A DNA stretch of 34,058 nucleotides from an uncultured Clostridia bacterium (GTDB lineage Bacteria > Bacillota > Clostridia > UBA1381). The notes beneath the pieces were generated by a model that did not search any database, had not been told where the DNA came from, and worked only from the letters and a program-made list of their open reading frames with translations. Of the stretch, positions 26,233 to 32,385 are shown in pieces. Every line of letters begins with the position of its first letter. Positions within the stretch are counted from its first letter, which is position 1. Position numbers and translations under genes: made by a program. The stretch is from assembly GCA_947585795.1 (NCBI GenBank), contig CANPXG010000024.1:1-34058 (forward strand), given 5' to 3'.

Positions 26233-27051
26233 ATGGGTAAATTTGACGGATTGCTTCTTCTCACCGACCTTGACGACACGCTTCTGACGACAGATAAGCG
26301 CGTCAGTGAGGAAAACGCGCGCGCGATAGAGTATTTTAAAAGTGAAGGCGGTCTTTTCACGTTCGCAACTGGACGCGTGCCGCGCGGCGCGAAGCTTATG
26401 CTTAAATACGTGGAGCCAAACGCGCCGATGGTGTGCTTTAACGGAGCCGTCGTGTACGATTTCGCGGAGGAAAAAATACTTTGGTCGCTCACGCTCGGGG
26501 AGCGCGCGGTAAATGTCGTGGAGTACATAGACAAAATGTTTGATTTCGTCGGTATTGAGATATGTACCGCGGATAAAATTTATTTTTCAAAGGTGAATAA
26601 AATCGTCGAGCGTCACAAGGAGCTTGAACATCTGCCCGACAATTACCTCGCGTACCGTGAGGTGAAGGAGAAGTGGGTAAAGGTGCTTTTTATGACCGAC
26701 GAGGACAAGATCCCGCTTGTGCGCCGCGCGCTCGCTTTGTCGCCGTTCGCGAACGAGTACGCGTTCGTGCAGTCGAGTCCGTGGTACTACGAGCTTTTGC
26801 CGAAGGGCGCGAATAAAGGTGCGGGACTTTTGCGCCTCGCCGACCTTATCGGTATAGACCGCTTAAAAACCATAGGCGTGGGCGATAACGAAAACGACCT
26901 TGAACTTATCAAAAACGCGGGGGTGGGCGTTGCGGTAGGTAACGCAATACCGGCCGTAAAGGCGGCTGCAGATCACGTTACCGTAAATCACTCCGACCAC
27001 GCGATAGCCGCCGTGATAAACGATATAGAAAGCGGTAAAATTGTAATTTAG
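26233..27051 (+). CDS. Cof-type HAD-IIB phosphatase
   Basis: 272 residues, the normal size of Cof/YidA-type sugar-phosphate phosphatases. The nucleophile motif DLDDTLL has Asp12 and Asp14, motif II lies in FATGR (Thr), and motif III/IV in GVGDNENDLELIKNAGVGVAVGNA. The cap between them is of the alpha-beta IIB type. Substrate unknown; the family is promiscuous. AAAGGAC ribosome site. A weak promoter (TAGATT, 17 bp, TAAAAT) lies at about 26174-26202. A hairpin terminator closes the gene. Confidence 0.92.
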   Translation: MGKFDGLLLLTDLDDTLLTTDKRVSEENARAIEYFKSEGGLFTFATGRVPRGAKLMLKYVEPNAPMVCFNGAVVYDFAEEKILWSLTLGERAVNVVEYIDKMFDFVGIEICTADKIYFSKVNKIVERHKELEHLPDNYLAYREVKEKWVKVLFMTDEDKIPLVRRALALSPFANEYAFVQSSPWYYELLPKGANKGAGLLRLADLIGIDRLKTIGVGDNENDLELIKNAGVGVAVGNAIPAVKAAADHVTVNHSDHAIAAVINDIESGKIVI

Positions 27052-27060
27052 TTGTATAAA

Positions 27061-27086
27061 AAAAGCGCGGATACCGCGCTTTTTTA
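27061..27086. terminator. Bidirectional terminator between the HAD gene and tcdA
   Basis: AAAAGCGCGG and CCGCGCTTTT around ATA, with further T. It overlaps the last bases of tcdA on the other strand. Confidence 0.9.
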
Positions 27087-27791
27087 CTTGTTTGTTAGAC
27101 CCTTTACGACCTCGCCCGCGGCGATAAGTCCGGCGGCTGCCGGTACAAACGCCGTGCTTCCCGGCACCGTCCGCTTTTCGGTCGGCTCGTCCGACGGCAG
27201 GGGCTTTATCGGCTCTTCCTTCGAGTAAACGACCTTTAATTTTTTAATGCCGCGTTTTTTTAGCTCATGCCGCATAACTCTTGCAAGCGGACAGACCGAC
27301 GTTTCGTATATGTCGGCGACCTCAAACATCGCGGCGTTCATCTTATTTCCCGCGCCCATACAGCTTATTACAGGCACGTTCGCACCGTTCGCGCGCGTTA
27401 TAATCTCTATCTTGCCTGTAACGGTGTCGATCGCGTCCACAATGTACGAGTAAACCGAAAAATCGTACTCGTCGGCGTTGTCGGGCATAAAAAAGCATTT
27501 GTGCGCGTTTATTTTGACGTCGGGGTTTATCGACAGCGCGCGCTCCTTCATCACATCGACCTTGTATCTGCCTATAGTGTCACGCGTTGCGATGATTTGG
27601 CGGTTCAGGTTTGTGAGCGCTACGGTGTCATTGTCGAAAATATCTATCTCACCCACTCCGCTTCTTACAAGCGCCTCGACTGCGTAACCGCCCACGCCGC
27701 CTACGCCGAACACCGCGACGCGCGCGTTTTTGAGCTTATCCATGCCGTCCGCACCGAGCAGAAGTTCGGTTCTCGAAAACTGATTTGCCAT
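27084..27791 (-). CDS. tcdA: tRNA threonylcarbamoyladenosine dehydratase TcdA (ThiF/E1-like)
   Basis: 235 residues of the E1-like ThiF superfamily. GVGGVGG at 29-35 binds ATP, with the DNDTVALTNLNRQ segment typical of TcdA/YgdL. TcdA turns t6A37 into cyclic ct6A in ANN-decoding tRNAs. The start is 12 bp after the ttcA-like stop, pairing two tRNA-modification genes in one transcript. The catalytic-Cys loop of sulfur-carrier activation proteins is not needed here. Other ThiF paralogues (MoeB, ThiF) are less likely, as no ThiS or MoaD is near. Confidence 0.88.
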   Translation of the reverse strand: MANQFSRTELLLGADGMDKLKNARVAVFGVGGVGGYAVEALVRSGVGEIDIFDNDTVALTNLNRQIIATRDTIGRYKVDVMKERALSINPDVKINAHKCFFMPDNADEYDFSVYSYIVDAIDTVTGKIEIITRANGANVPVISCMGAGNKMNAAMFEVADIYETSVCPLARVMRHELKKRGIKKLKVVYSKEEPIKPLPSDEPTEKRTVPGSTAFVPAAAGLIAAGEVVKGLTNK

Positions 27792-27803
27792 GTTTGACGC
27801 TCC

Positions 27804-28661
27804 TTATTTCTTCTCGTCGTAGTCGTCCAAAAAATTGTACTCACGCTCGTTGTCGTGGTAGCCGATAATCGTTGTGAGATTGACGTTTTTGACGCTGTTA
27901 AAAATATTTTTCTCGATGTACGGGCTTGTGCGGCGAAACTGCTCGATAAGCCTTTTCATCTCCTGCCGCTTTGAACCCGTTTCCATTTCCTCCGTCGCTA
28001 CGCGTTCAGTGAAACGACACGCGCACCGTATAAAATCAAGCTCGTTGTACCGCGCCCACGCCTTAATATCCTTTTCCCTTACCATGTACATCGGACGTAT
28101 AAGCTCCATACCGGGGTGGTTCGTGCTGTGGAGCTTCGGCATCATCGTCTGGATTTGCGCGCCGTAGAGCATACCCATGAGTATCGTCTCTATCACGTCG
28201 TCGAAATGGTGACCGAGCGCGATTTTGTTACAGCCGAGCTTCTGCGCCTCTTTGTAGAGGTAGCCGCGCCGCATACGTGCGCAAAGGTAGCACGGGTGGT
28301 CGTCCACATTTACCACAGAATCGAAAATGCGCGTTTCGAATACATGTATCGGTACGCCCAAAAGACGCGCGTTGTCCTCGATTTTTCTGCGGTTCGCGCT
28401 GTTGTAGCCGGGATCCATGACGATGTATTCGAGGTCAAACTTAACAACGCCGTGACGGTGGATCTCCTGCATACATTTCGCCATAAGCATGGAGTCCTTG
28501 CCGCCGGAAATGCACACGGCTATTTTGTCGCCCTCGTTTATCATTTTGTACTCGTTTATGCCGCGTATAAACTTGCGCCATATACTTTTTCTGTACGTTT
28601 TTATAATGCTGCGCTCGGCTTTTTTACGGCGCTCCTCCGTATCCGTTGCACGATTTTCCAT
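27804..28661 (-). CDS. ttcA: TtcA-like tRNA thiolation ATPase (PP-loop)
   Basis: 285 residues from the chosen ATG. The PP-loop SGGKDS is at 52-57, and the CYLCARMRRG pair (Cys124, Cys127) plus a later CAC motif probably bind an iron-sulfur cluster. This matches the TtcA family, which makes 2-thiocytidine in tRNA. The open frame extends about 118 codons further, but a consensus promoter at 28705-28733 lies inside that extension, so the short form is used. A GTG four codons upstream is an alternative start. TtcA-like and related TtuA-type proteins are hard to separate by eye. Confidence 0.82.
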   Translation of the reverse strand: MENRATDTEERRKKAERSIIKTYRKSIWRKFIRGINEYKMINEGDKIAVCISGGKDSMLMAKCMQEIHRHGVVKFDLEYIVMDPGYNSANRRKIEDNARLLGVPIHVFETRIFDSVVNVDDHPCYLCARMRRGYLYKEAQKLGCNKIALGHHFDDVIETILMGMLYGAQIQTMMPKLHSTNHPGMELIRPMYMVREKDIKAWARYNELDFIRCACRFTERVATEEMETGSKRQEMKRLIEQFRRTSPYIEKNIFNSVKNVNLTTIIGYHDNEREYNFLDDYDEKK

Positions 28662-28704
28662 ACCCTTTTCCACACTCCAAGCAAAACCTATCTTTTCGCT
28701 GTGA

Positions 28705-28733
28705 ATTATAGCACAACGCTCTTTTCTTGTCAA
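28705..28733 (-). promoter_or_regulatory. Consensus sigma-A promoter for ttcA-tcdA
   Basis: Minus-strand TTGACA (28728-28733), 17 bp, TATAAT (28705-28710), perfect match. It decides the start of the ttcA-like gene. Confidence 0.85.
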
Positions 28734-28753
28734 TAACCACGCCGACGAAGTGT

Positions 28754-28782
28754 TTGACATATCATCAAATATATGGTACAAT
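28754..28782 (+). promoter_or_regulatory. Sigma-A promoter for pepD
   Basis: TTGACA (28754-28759), 17 bp, TACAAT (28777-28782), divergent from the ttcA promoter and 35 bp before the chosen pepD start. Confidence 0.8.
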
Positions 28783-28817
28783 ATAACAGTAGTATTCTGA
28801 GAATGGGGGGATTTTTT

Positions 28818-30260
28818 ATGCAAATTACCGAACTTGAGCCGAAAAAAGTGTTTCACTATTTTTCGGAGCTTACGAAAATTCCGCGCGGCTCGGGGAATTT
28901 GAAAGAGGTCAGGGAGTACTGTCTTGCTTTCGCCGAAAAACGCGGTCTTGAATCGTACTGCGACGGGTACGGAAACGTCATGATTTTTAAAGACGCTTCG
29001 GCGGGCTATGAACAAAGCGCGCCGGTAATTTTACAGGCACATCTTGACATGGTTTGCGAAAAGCTTCCCGACTGTAAAAAGGATATGAAAAACGAGGCGA
29101 TAGACGCGGTCGTTGACGGCTCCTATCTTTGCGCGGACGGTACGACGCTCGGCGGCGACGACGGTATAGGCGTGGCGTACATACTCGCCCTGCTTGACTC
29201 TGAGGACATTCCCCACCCGCCCGTCGAGGCGCTTTTGACCGCCGACGAGGAAACGGGACTTCGCGGTGCGAACGCGCTCGACGCGTCGCGTTTAAAGGGA
29301 AGGCGGCTCATCAATATCGACTCCGAGGAGGAAGGCGTTATCACGGTGAGCTGCGCCGGCGCGGCGCGCGTAAGCTGTGAAATTCCACTCACGGCGGAAA
29401 ACGCGGACGGTGCGGTGAAAAAAATCACGGTCAGCGGACTTCTCGGCGGACATTCCGGCAGCGACATAAACAAAAATCGTAAAAACGCAGTAAAAGTCAT
29501 GGGTGAGCTGTTTTACGATATAAGCCAAAAATGCCGCTTCCGCCTTGTTTCCATGAACGCCGGAGGACGGCTGAACGTAATAACTCCCGCATCGCAGGCT
29601 GTTGTTTGCGTTTCAAAGTCGGACGAAAAGCTTCTTAACGAAATCGTCGGAGCGTTTGATTCGGAACTTAAGGCGCAGTGTGCCTTTTCTGAGCCTGACG
29701 CGCACGTTTCTTTGGAGGACGCGCCCTCGGGCGATAAGTGCTTTGACGATGAGAGCACAAAAAAGGTGACGCTTGCTCTTATGCAGGCTCCTTACGGAGT
29801 GCGCGCAATGAGCGCGGACATGCCAAGCCTCGTGCAAACCTCGTCAAATCCGGGTGAGGCGCTTACCTCCCAAAACGTGTTTAAGCTCAGCTTTATGCTT
29901 CGCTCGAACGCGGACTGCGACAAAAAATTACTCATAAGTGAAGTGGTGTCGCTCGTCGAGTATGTCGGCGGCAGCGTCGAAGTCGGCGACAGCTATCCCG
30001 CGTGGGAGTACCGCGCAAGCTCACCGCTTCGCGGCGCGCTTTCCTCGGTCTACGAGCAAATGTACGGTAAAAAGCCTGTCGTTACCGCGATCCACGCGGG
30101 ACTTGAGTGCGGTATTTTACTTGAGAAGCTGCCCGGCGCGGACATGGTTTCGATAGGTCCGAGCATGAGTGGCGTGCACACGCCCGACGAGAAGCTTGAC
30201 ATTAAGTCCGCCGCGCGCGTTTGGGAATATCTTTTACAGGTTCTTAAAATACTTAAATAG
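28818..30260 (+). CDS. pepD: Aminoacyl-histidine dipeptidase PepD (M20)
   Basis: M20C-family dizinc dipeptidase of 480 residues that cleaves Xaa-His and other dipeptides. Metal and catalytic positions are visible: His75 and Asp77 in AHLDM, bridging Asp114/115 in GGDDG, the ADEETG pair Glu144/Glu145, Asp168 in INIDSEE, and a C-terminal HAGLECG histidine. Fifteen upstream codons are in frame, but the ATG at 28818 is chosen. GGGGGG lies just before it, and the upstream codons overlap the promoter. It ends the housekeeping part of the window. Confidence 0.94.
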   Translation: MQITELEPKKVFHYFSELTKIPRGSGNLKEVREYCLAFAEKRGLESYCDGYGNVMIFKDASAGYEQSAPVILQAHLDMVCEKLPDCKKDMKNEAIDAVVDGSYLCADGTTLGGDDGIGVAYILALLDSEDIPHPPVEALLTADEETGLRGANALDASRLKGRRLINIDSEEEGVITVSCAGAARVSCEIPLTAENADGAVKKITVSGLLGGHSGSDINKNRKNAVKVMGELFYDISQKCRFRLVSMNAGGRLNVITPASQAVVCVSKSDEKLLNEIVGAFDSELKAQCAFSEPDAHVSLEDAPSGDKCFDDESTKKVTLALMQAPYGVRAMSADMPSLVQTSSNPGEALTSQNVFKLSFMLRSNADCDKKLLISEVVSLVEYVGGSVEVGDSYPAWEYRASSPLRGALSSVYEQMYGKKPVVTAIHAGLECGILLEKLPGADMVSIGPSMSGVHTPDEKLDIKSAARVWEYLLQVLKILK

Positions 30261-30395
30261 CTGCGGAAAATCCAATCGTTTTTTTGCCGCGACGCTTTCG
30301 ATAGCGAGGTCGGAAAGTCGCTTGAGGCGGAAGCCGGATGGGCGGCGGCGGATTGGTTGTGGCTCATTTGATGAGCCTGTTCGGATAAATATATG

Positions 30396-30428
30396 AAAAA
30401 CGGCGCGGTTTCTTCCGCGCCGTTTTTT
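30396..30428 (+). terminator. Rho-independent terminator after pepD
   Basis: AAAAACGGCGCGG and CCGCGCCGTTTTT around TTTCTT, with a T-run; 136 bp downstream of the pepD stop. The bases between hold no gene, only a small GGCTCA/TGAGCC dyad at 30361-30377. Confidence 0.9.
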
Positions 30429-30471
30429 GATGTGGCAAAGCTCGTGGGAGGGTGTGGCGTTAGCCGCCATA

Positions 30472-30561
30472 TTATCCATTCGTTTGTTCAACAAGATACC
30501 AAATCAGTTTTGTGCATCCTGCGGCTATAAAAAATATACCGAGAAATCTTAAAGCACTCAT
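30472..30561 (-). CDS. Possible 29-residue hydrophobic peptide
   Basis: Reads MSALRFLGIFFIAAGCTKLI and continues WYLVEQTNG. It has one likely transmembrane helix flanked by charged residues. It would lie downstream of the type I toxin ORF on the same strand, separated by the GAGGGGA/TCCCCTC hairpin. No ribosome site is visible close to the ATG, so translation is uncertain. It could be a second small membrane peptide or a chance frame. Confidence 0.3.
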   Translation of the reverse strand: MSALRFLGIFFIAAGCTKLIWYLVEQTNG

Positions 30562-30568
30562 TTTTTTA

Positions 30569-30597
30569 TTGACAATGGCAATAATATTTGTTATAAT
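30569..30597 (+). promoter_or_regulatory. Consensus sigma-A promoter for an antisense RNA
   Basis: TTGACA (30569-30574), 17 bp, TATAAT (30592-30597), a perfect promoter on the strand opposite the small toxin-like ORF and pointing into it. No ORF of note follows, which supports an RNA product. Confidence 0.85.
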
Positions 30598-30603
30598 AGT
30601 CCG

Positions 30604-30728
30604 CAGAAGAGGGGAGTTTGTCCCCTCCTCCTGCTACTTAATCATCTTGTCGATGATAAGGAGTAGCAACCCGACTATGAAATCTATCATCGCTGATATG
30701 AGCTTGCGCTTGATAGGTTTCTTTTTTT
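30604..30728 (+). ncRNA. Antisense RNA, candidate type I antitoxin
   Basis: Predicted transcript of about 125 nt from the consensus promoter to an intrinsic terminator. The terminator is AAATCTATCA (30680-30689) pairing fully with TGATAGGTTT (30711-30720, one G-U), followed by C and seven T. A 5' hairpin GAGGGGA/TCCCCTC lies at about 30609-30628. The RNA is complementary to most of the small hydrophobic ORF on the minus strand. This convergent, fully overlapping arrangement is that of type I toxin-antitoxin loci. The start is estimated from the -10 box. Confidence 0.75.
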
Positions 30729-30748
30729 GGTCTTTGGTCTTTTGCCAT
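30634..30748 (-). CDS. Small membrane peptide, candidate type I toxin with disrupted frame
   Basis: AAAGGAGG sits eight bases before an ATG at 30748, downstream of a strong promoter. In that frame the peptide (36 residues, stop 30638) begins MAKDQRPKK and then turns hydrophilic. In the next frame the same DNA reads KKKPIKRKLISAMIDFIVGL then LLLIIDKMIK, a basic stretch plus one transmembrane helix, ending at 30634. The switch point is a run of seven A. With six A, one 37-residue basic-hydrophobic peptide would result, typical of type I toxins. Explanations are a sequencing or assembly indel, slippage or frameshifting at the A-run, phase variation, or a decayed toxin. I do not recognise the exact family. 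Confidence 0.6.
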
Positions 30749-30772
30749 TGTCTTGCCTCCTTTCTGTAATGT

Positions 30773-30801
30773 ATTGTATCATATCTATACCAATATGTCA
30801 A
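30773..30801 (-). promoter_or_regulatory. Sigma-A promoter of the toxin-like ORF
   Basis: Minus-strand TTGACA (30796-30801), 17 bp, TACAAT (30773-30778), 24 bp before the ATG. The -35 box touches the end of the degenerate CRISPR repeat at 30801-30830. Confidence 0.85.
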
Positions 30802-30830
30802 TTTAACTCACACGCCTCATGCGAGGCGTG
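30801..30830 (-). repeat. Solitary degenerate CRISPR repeat
   Basis: Keeps ACTCACACGCCTCATGCGAG and GCGTG of the repeat seen at 31892-31923, but the TTTCAACTC end has lost a C and the GAC end reads GTC. No second repeat lies at spacer distance. It sits between the terminator of the caspase-like operon and the promoter of the small toxin. Confidence 0.8.
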
Positions 30831-30848
30831 GTCTGTATTTTTCCCATG

Positions 30849-30874
30849 CAAAAAGCACGTCCGAAAACGTGCTT
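30849..30874 (-). terminator. Terminator of the caspase-like/immunity-like operon
   Basis: On the minus strand AAGCACGT pairs with ACGTGCTT across TTTCGG, followed by TTTTTGC; 28 bp beyond the stop at 30902. Confidence 0.85.
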
Positions 30875-30901
30875 GTATGCTGTGTTTGATTTTCAAACCT
30901 A

Positions 30902-31198
30902 TTATGCCGACATCACATAATGAATAAAATCATCGTTCAACCGTACATTGTATTTGTCAACGTAATACGGAATATCCGAACGCCACTCGTAAACGCCGTC
31001 TGTCAAATATGTCAGTTCGCCATCTATAATCTCGCCGGAAATAACATCACGCGCACGACCTGCAGCCGCCGCTGTAATCGTCCCTTTCCTAAGATGATTT
31101 AATATTTTGCTCTTATCCTTTAGAGGCGTTTCCGACATAATCTCGCGAATATAATTCTTGTCGGAAAGAAGTTTTTTTACATCACATACCTGTTTCAT
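30902..31198 (-). CDS. Small immunity-like protein
   Basis: 98 residues from the ATG at 31198, which has AGGTGA upstream; longer in-frame starts run into the preceding gene. The C-terminal part (about 64-96) reads LTDGVYEWRSDIPYYVDKYN then VRLNDDFI. This resembles a pattern I associate with small partner proteins encoded next to polymorphic-toxin domains; the link is from memory and moderate. The gene begins one base after the stop of the caspase-like gene, implying translational coupling and a stable 1:1 pair. The N-terminal half is helical and highly charged. It could be an antitoxin or a DNA-binding partner. Confidence 0.55.
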   Translation of the reverse strand: MKQVCDVKKLLSDKNYIREIMSETPLKDKSKILNHLRKGTITAAAAGRARDVISGEIIDGELTYLTDGVYEWRSDIPYYVDKYNVRLNDDFIHYVMSA

Positions 31199-31199
31199 T

Positions 31200-31610
31200 T
31201 TATTCACCTGCTTTCGGTTTAAATATTCTCCACTCACCGTCATTTACACTTGGGGTGATACCTATAGTCATAGAGCCATCAGGCATGATCCAAACAACAT
31301 CGGACGGCGCCATAACATCTACTTTTAACAAATCCGCCAAAGCTTGTGCCGCTGTTGCGCCGTCAGCTCCGGCTTCGCACGATATAAGACGTATATTGCC
31401 GCCGTAAACTTCACTGTCTTTCAAAATAGAAGCAAATTCATGTACGGTATAGTAGTGCTCCTTACCGCTGTTATCGTGATAAGCAAAACCGGTCTTATCG
31501 CCATGAATTACTATATCCTCGTAATTTTTAATGGGTTTTATTTTGTCGGCGTTGCCATAAAGCTGTTCCGATGAATTTATAAATCTTGTCGACAGTGCTT
31601 CAGCCGTCAT
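31200..31610 (-). CDS. Caspase-fold (clan CD)-like small protein, candidate toxin domain
   Basis: 136 residues. IVIHGDKTGF (His36-Gly37) and IRLISCEAG (Cys78) are each placed at the end of a predicted beta strand. This gives the His-Gly ... Cys dyad pattern of caspase-like cysteine peptidases and of toxin C-terminal domains of this type. The VMAPSDVVWIMPDGSMTIG stretch after it also fits such toxin modules. No secretion signal or long N-terminal carrier is present, so it looks like a free-standing toxin domain. The start at 31610 is set by GAGGGGTGG and a consensus promoter upstream; the frame is open 47 codons further, but through the promoter. Peptidase activity is inferred, not shown. Confidence 0.6.
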   Translation of the reverse strand: MTAEALSTRFINSSEQLYGNADKIKPIKNYEDIVIHGDKTGFAYHDNSGKEHYYTVHEFASILKDSEVYGGNIRLISCEAGADGATAAQALADLLKVDVMAPSDVVWIMPDGSMTIGITPSVNDGEWRIFKPKAGE

Positions 31611-31635
31611 AATCGTATTTCCACCCCTCATATTC

Positions 31636-31664
31636 ATTATATCCGCTTCCACCGAAATTGTCAA
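31636..31664 (-). promoter_or_regulatory. Consensus sigma-A promoter of the caspase-like operon
   Basis: Minus-strand TTGACA (31659-31664), 17 bp, TATAAT (31636-31641), perfect match; the leader is only about 20 nt. Confidence 0.9.
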
Positions 31665-31760
31665 CGTTTTAGCATTCATCTGCGCACTTTTTACGTGTAT
31701 TTGCAAATCCGCCCTTAGCGGAAACGACGGATCTTGTCCGTTTGTAATCATTCGCCATAC

Positions 31761-31990
31761 TTCAACTCATATGCCTCATGCGAGGCGTGACCAAGAGTGT
31801 ATTATAAAATCAAGTTACTCAATTGTTTCAACTCACACGCCTCTTGCGAGGCGTGACTTCCGTCTATGGTAGAAAAGTCCCCAAACCTACATTTCAACTC
31901 ACACGCCTCATGCGAGGCGTGACCGGTGTTCTCGGCTTTCTTTTCAAACATATCCAAATTTCAACTCACACGCCTCTTGCGAGGCGTGAC
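31761..31990 (-). CRISPR. Four-repeat CRISPR mini-array, type I-C-like repeats
   Basis: Repeats of 32 nt lie at 31826-31857, 31892-31923 and 31959-31990, with a degenerate end copy at 31761-31791. Spacers are 34, 34 and 35 nt (31792-31825, 31858-31891, 31924-31958). On the minus strand the repeat starts GTCACGCCTC, has the ACGCCTC/GAGGCGT stem and ends GTTGAAA, the type I-C style. The loop alternates ATGC and TTGC between copies. Degeneration at the left end and a promoter on the right both indicate leftward transcription. No cas gene is in the window. Confidence 0.92.
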
Positions 31991-32173
31991 TATGAGTTGC
32001 TTTGCATTGCATAGCCATTGCTTTGTTTGACATGCCAATATGTCCGTCTATTGCAAGACGTGATTTTGAAAATGATTTTCCTGATAACTGCAATTGTATG
32101 ACAGCAGCAATTATAGCCATCAGGGAACATTACAAAGGGATGAATAAATCCCTCGTCCCTTCGGGGTGATTAT
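31991..32173 (-). other. CRISPR leader region
   Basis: A gene-free 183-bp stretch between the array and its promoter. Bases 31997-32034 are almost identical to 34021-34058, beyond the solitary repeat at 33983, as expected for leader sequence. A word at 32045-32064 matches the repeat at 15 of 20 positions and keeps part of its stem. Two hairpins, AGGGAT/ATCCCT and CCC/GGG, lie at about 32137-32166. Confidence 0.65.
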
Positions 32174-32202
32174 ATTATAGCTCAATCTGAAGAAAAATGC
32201 AA
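32174..32202 (-). promoter_or_regulatory. Leader promoter for pre-crRNA
   Basis: Minus-strand TTGCAT (32197-32202), 17 bp, TATAAT (32174-32179), reading into the leader and array. Confidence 0.7.
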
Positions 32203-32237
32203 GTATTTAACATTGATCCGATAGCTCTTCAATACAC

Positions 32238-32260
32238 AACTCACACGCCATGCGAGCGCG
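32238..32260 (-). repeat. Solitary degenerate CRISPR repeat next to the AlkZ-like gene
   Basis: Reads AACTCACACGCC then ATGCGAGCGCG: the repeat with a small deletion in the left arm and a rearranged right arm. It is followed by TTCTGTATTTTTT..CCATGC, the same word that follows the degenerate repeat at 30801-30830. Confidence 0.65.
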
Positions 32261-32282
32261 TTCTGTATTTTTTCTTCCATGC

Positions 32283-32316
32283 AAAAAAGCTATTACACTT
32301 TTTGTGCAACAGCTTT
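32283..32316 (-). terminator. Terminator of the AlkZ-like gene
   Basis: On the minus strand AAAGCTGTTGCAC pairs with GTGTAATAGCTTT (two G-U) around AAAAA, then TTTTTTGC. The G-U pairs make it functional only in the leftward direction. Confidence 0.85.
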
Positions 32317-32385
32317 ATATAACTACCACTCGGTTGCTCTGGCATATAAGTAAAAATTCCTCTTTCCGTTTTCATATCCTAATCA

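Noticed and set aside
28662-29015. 118-codon N-terminal extension of the ttcA-like gene
   Set aside because: A consensus promoter for the gene lies within it, it overlaps the pepD promoter and start, and homologues begin near the chosen ATG.
31611-31751. 47-codon N-terminal extension of the caspase-like gene
   Set aside because: It runs through a perfect promoter, and the inner ATG has the better ribosome site.
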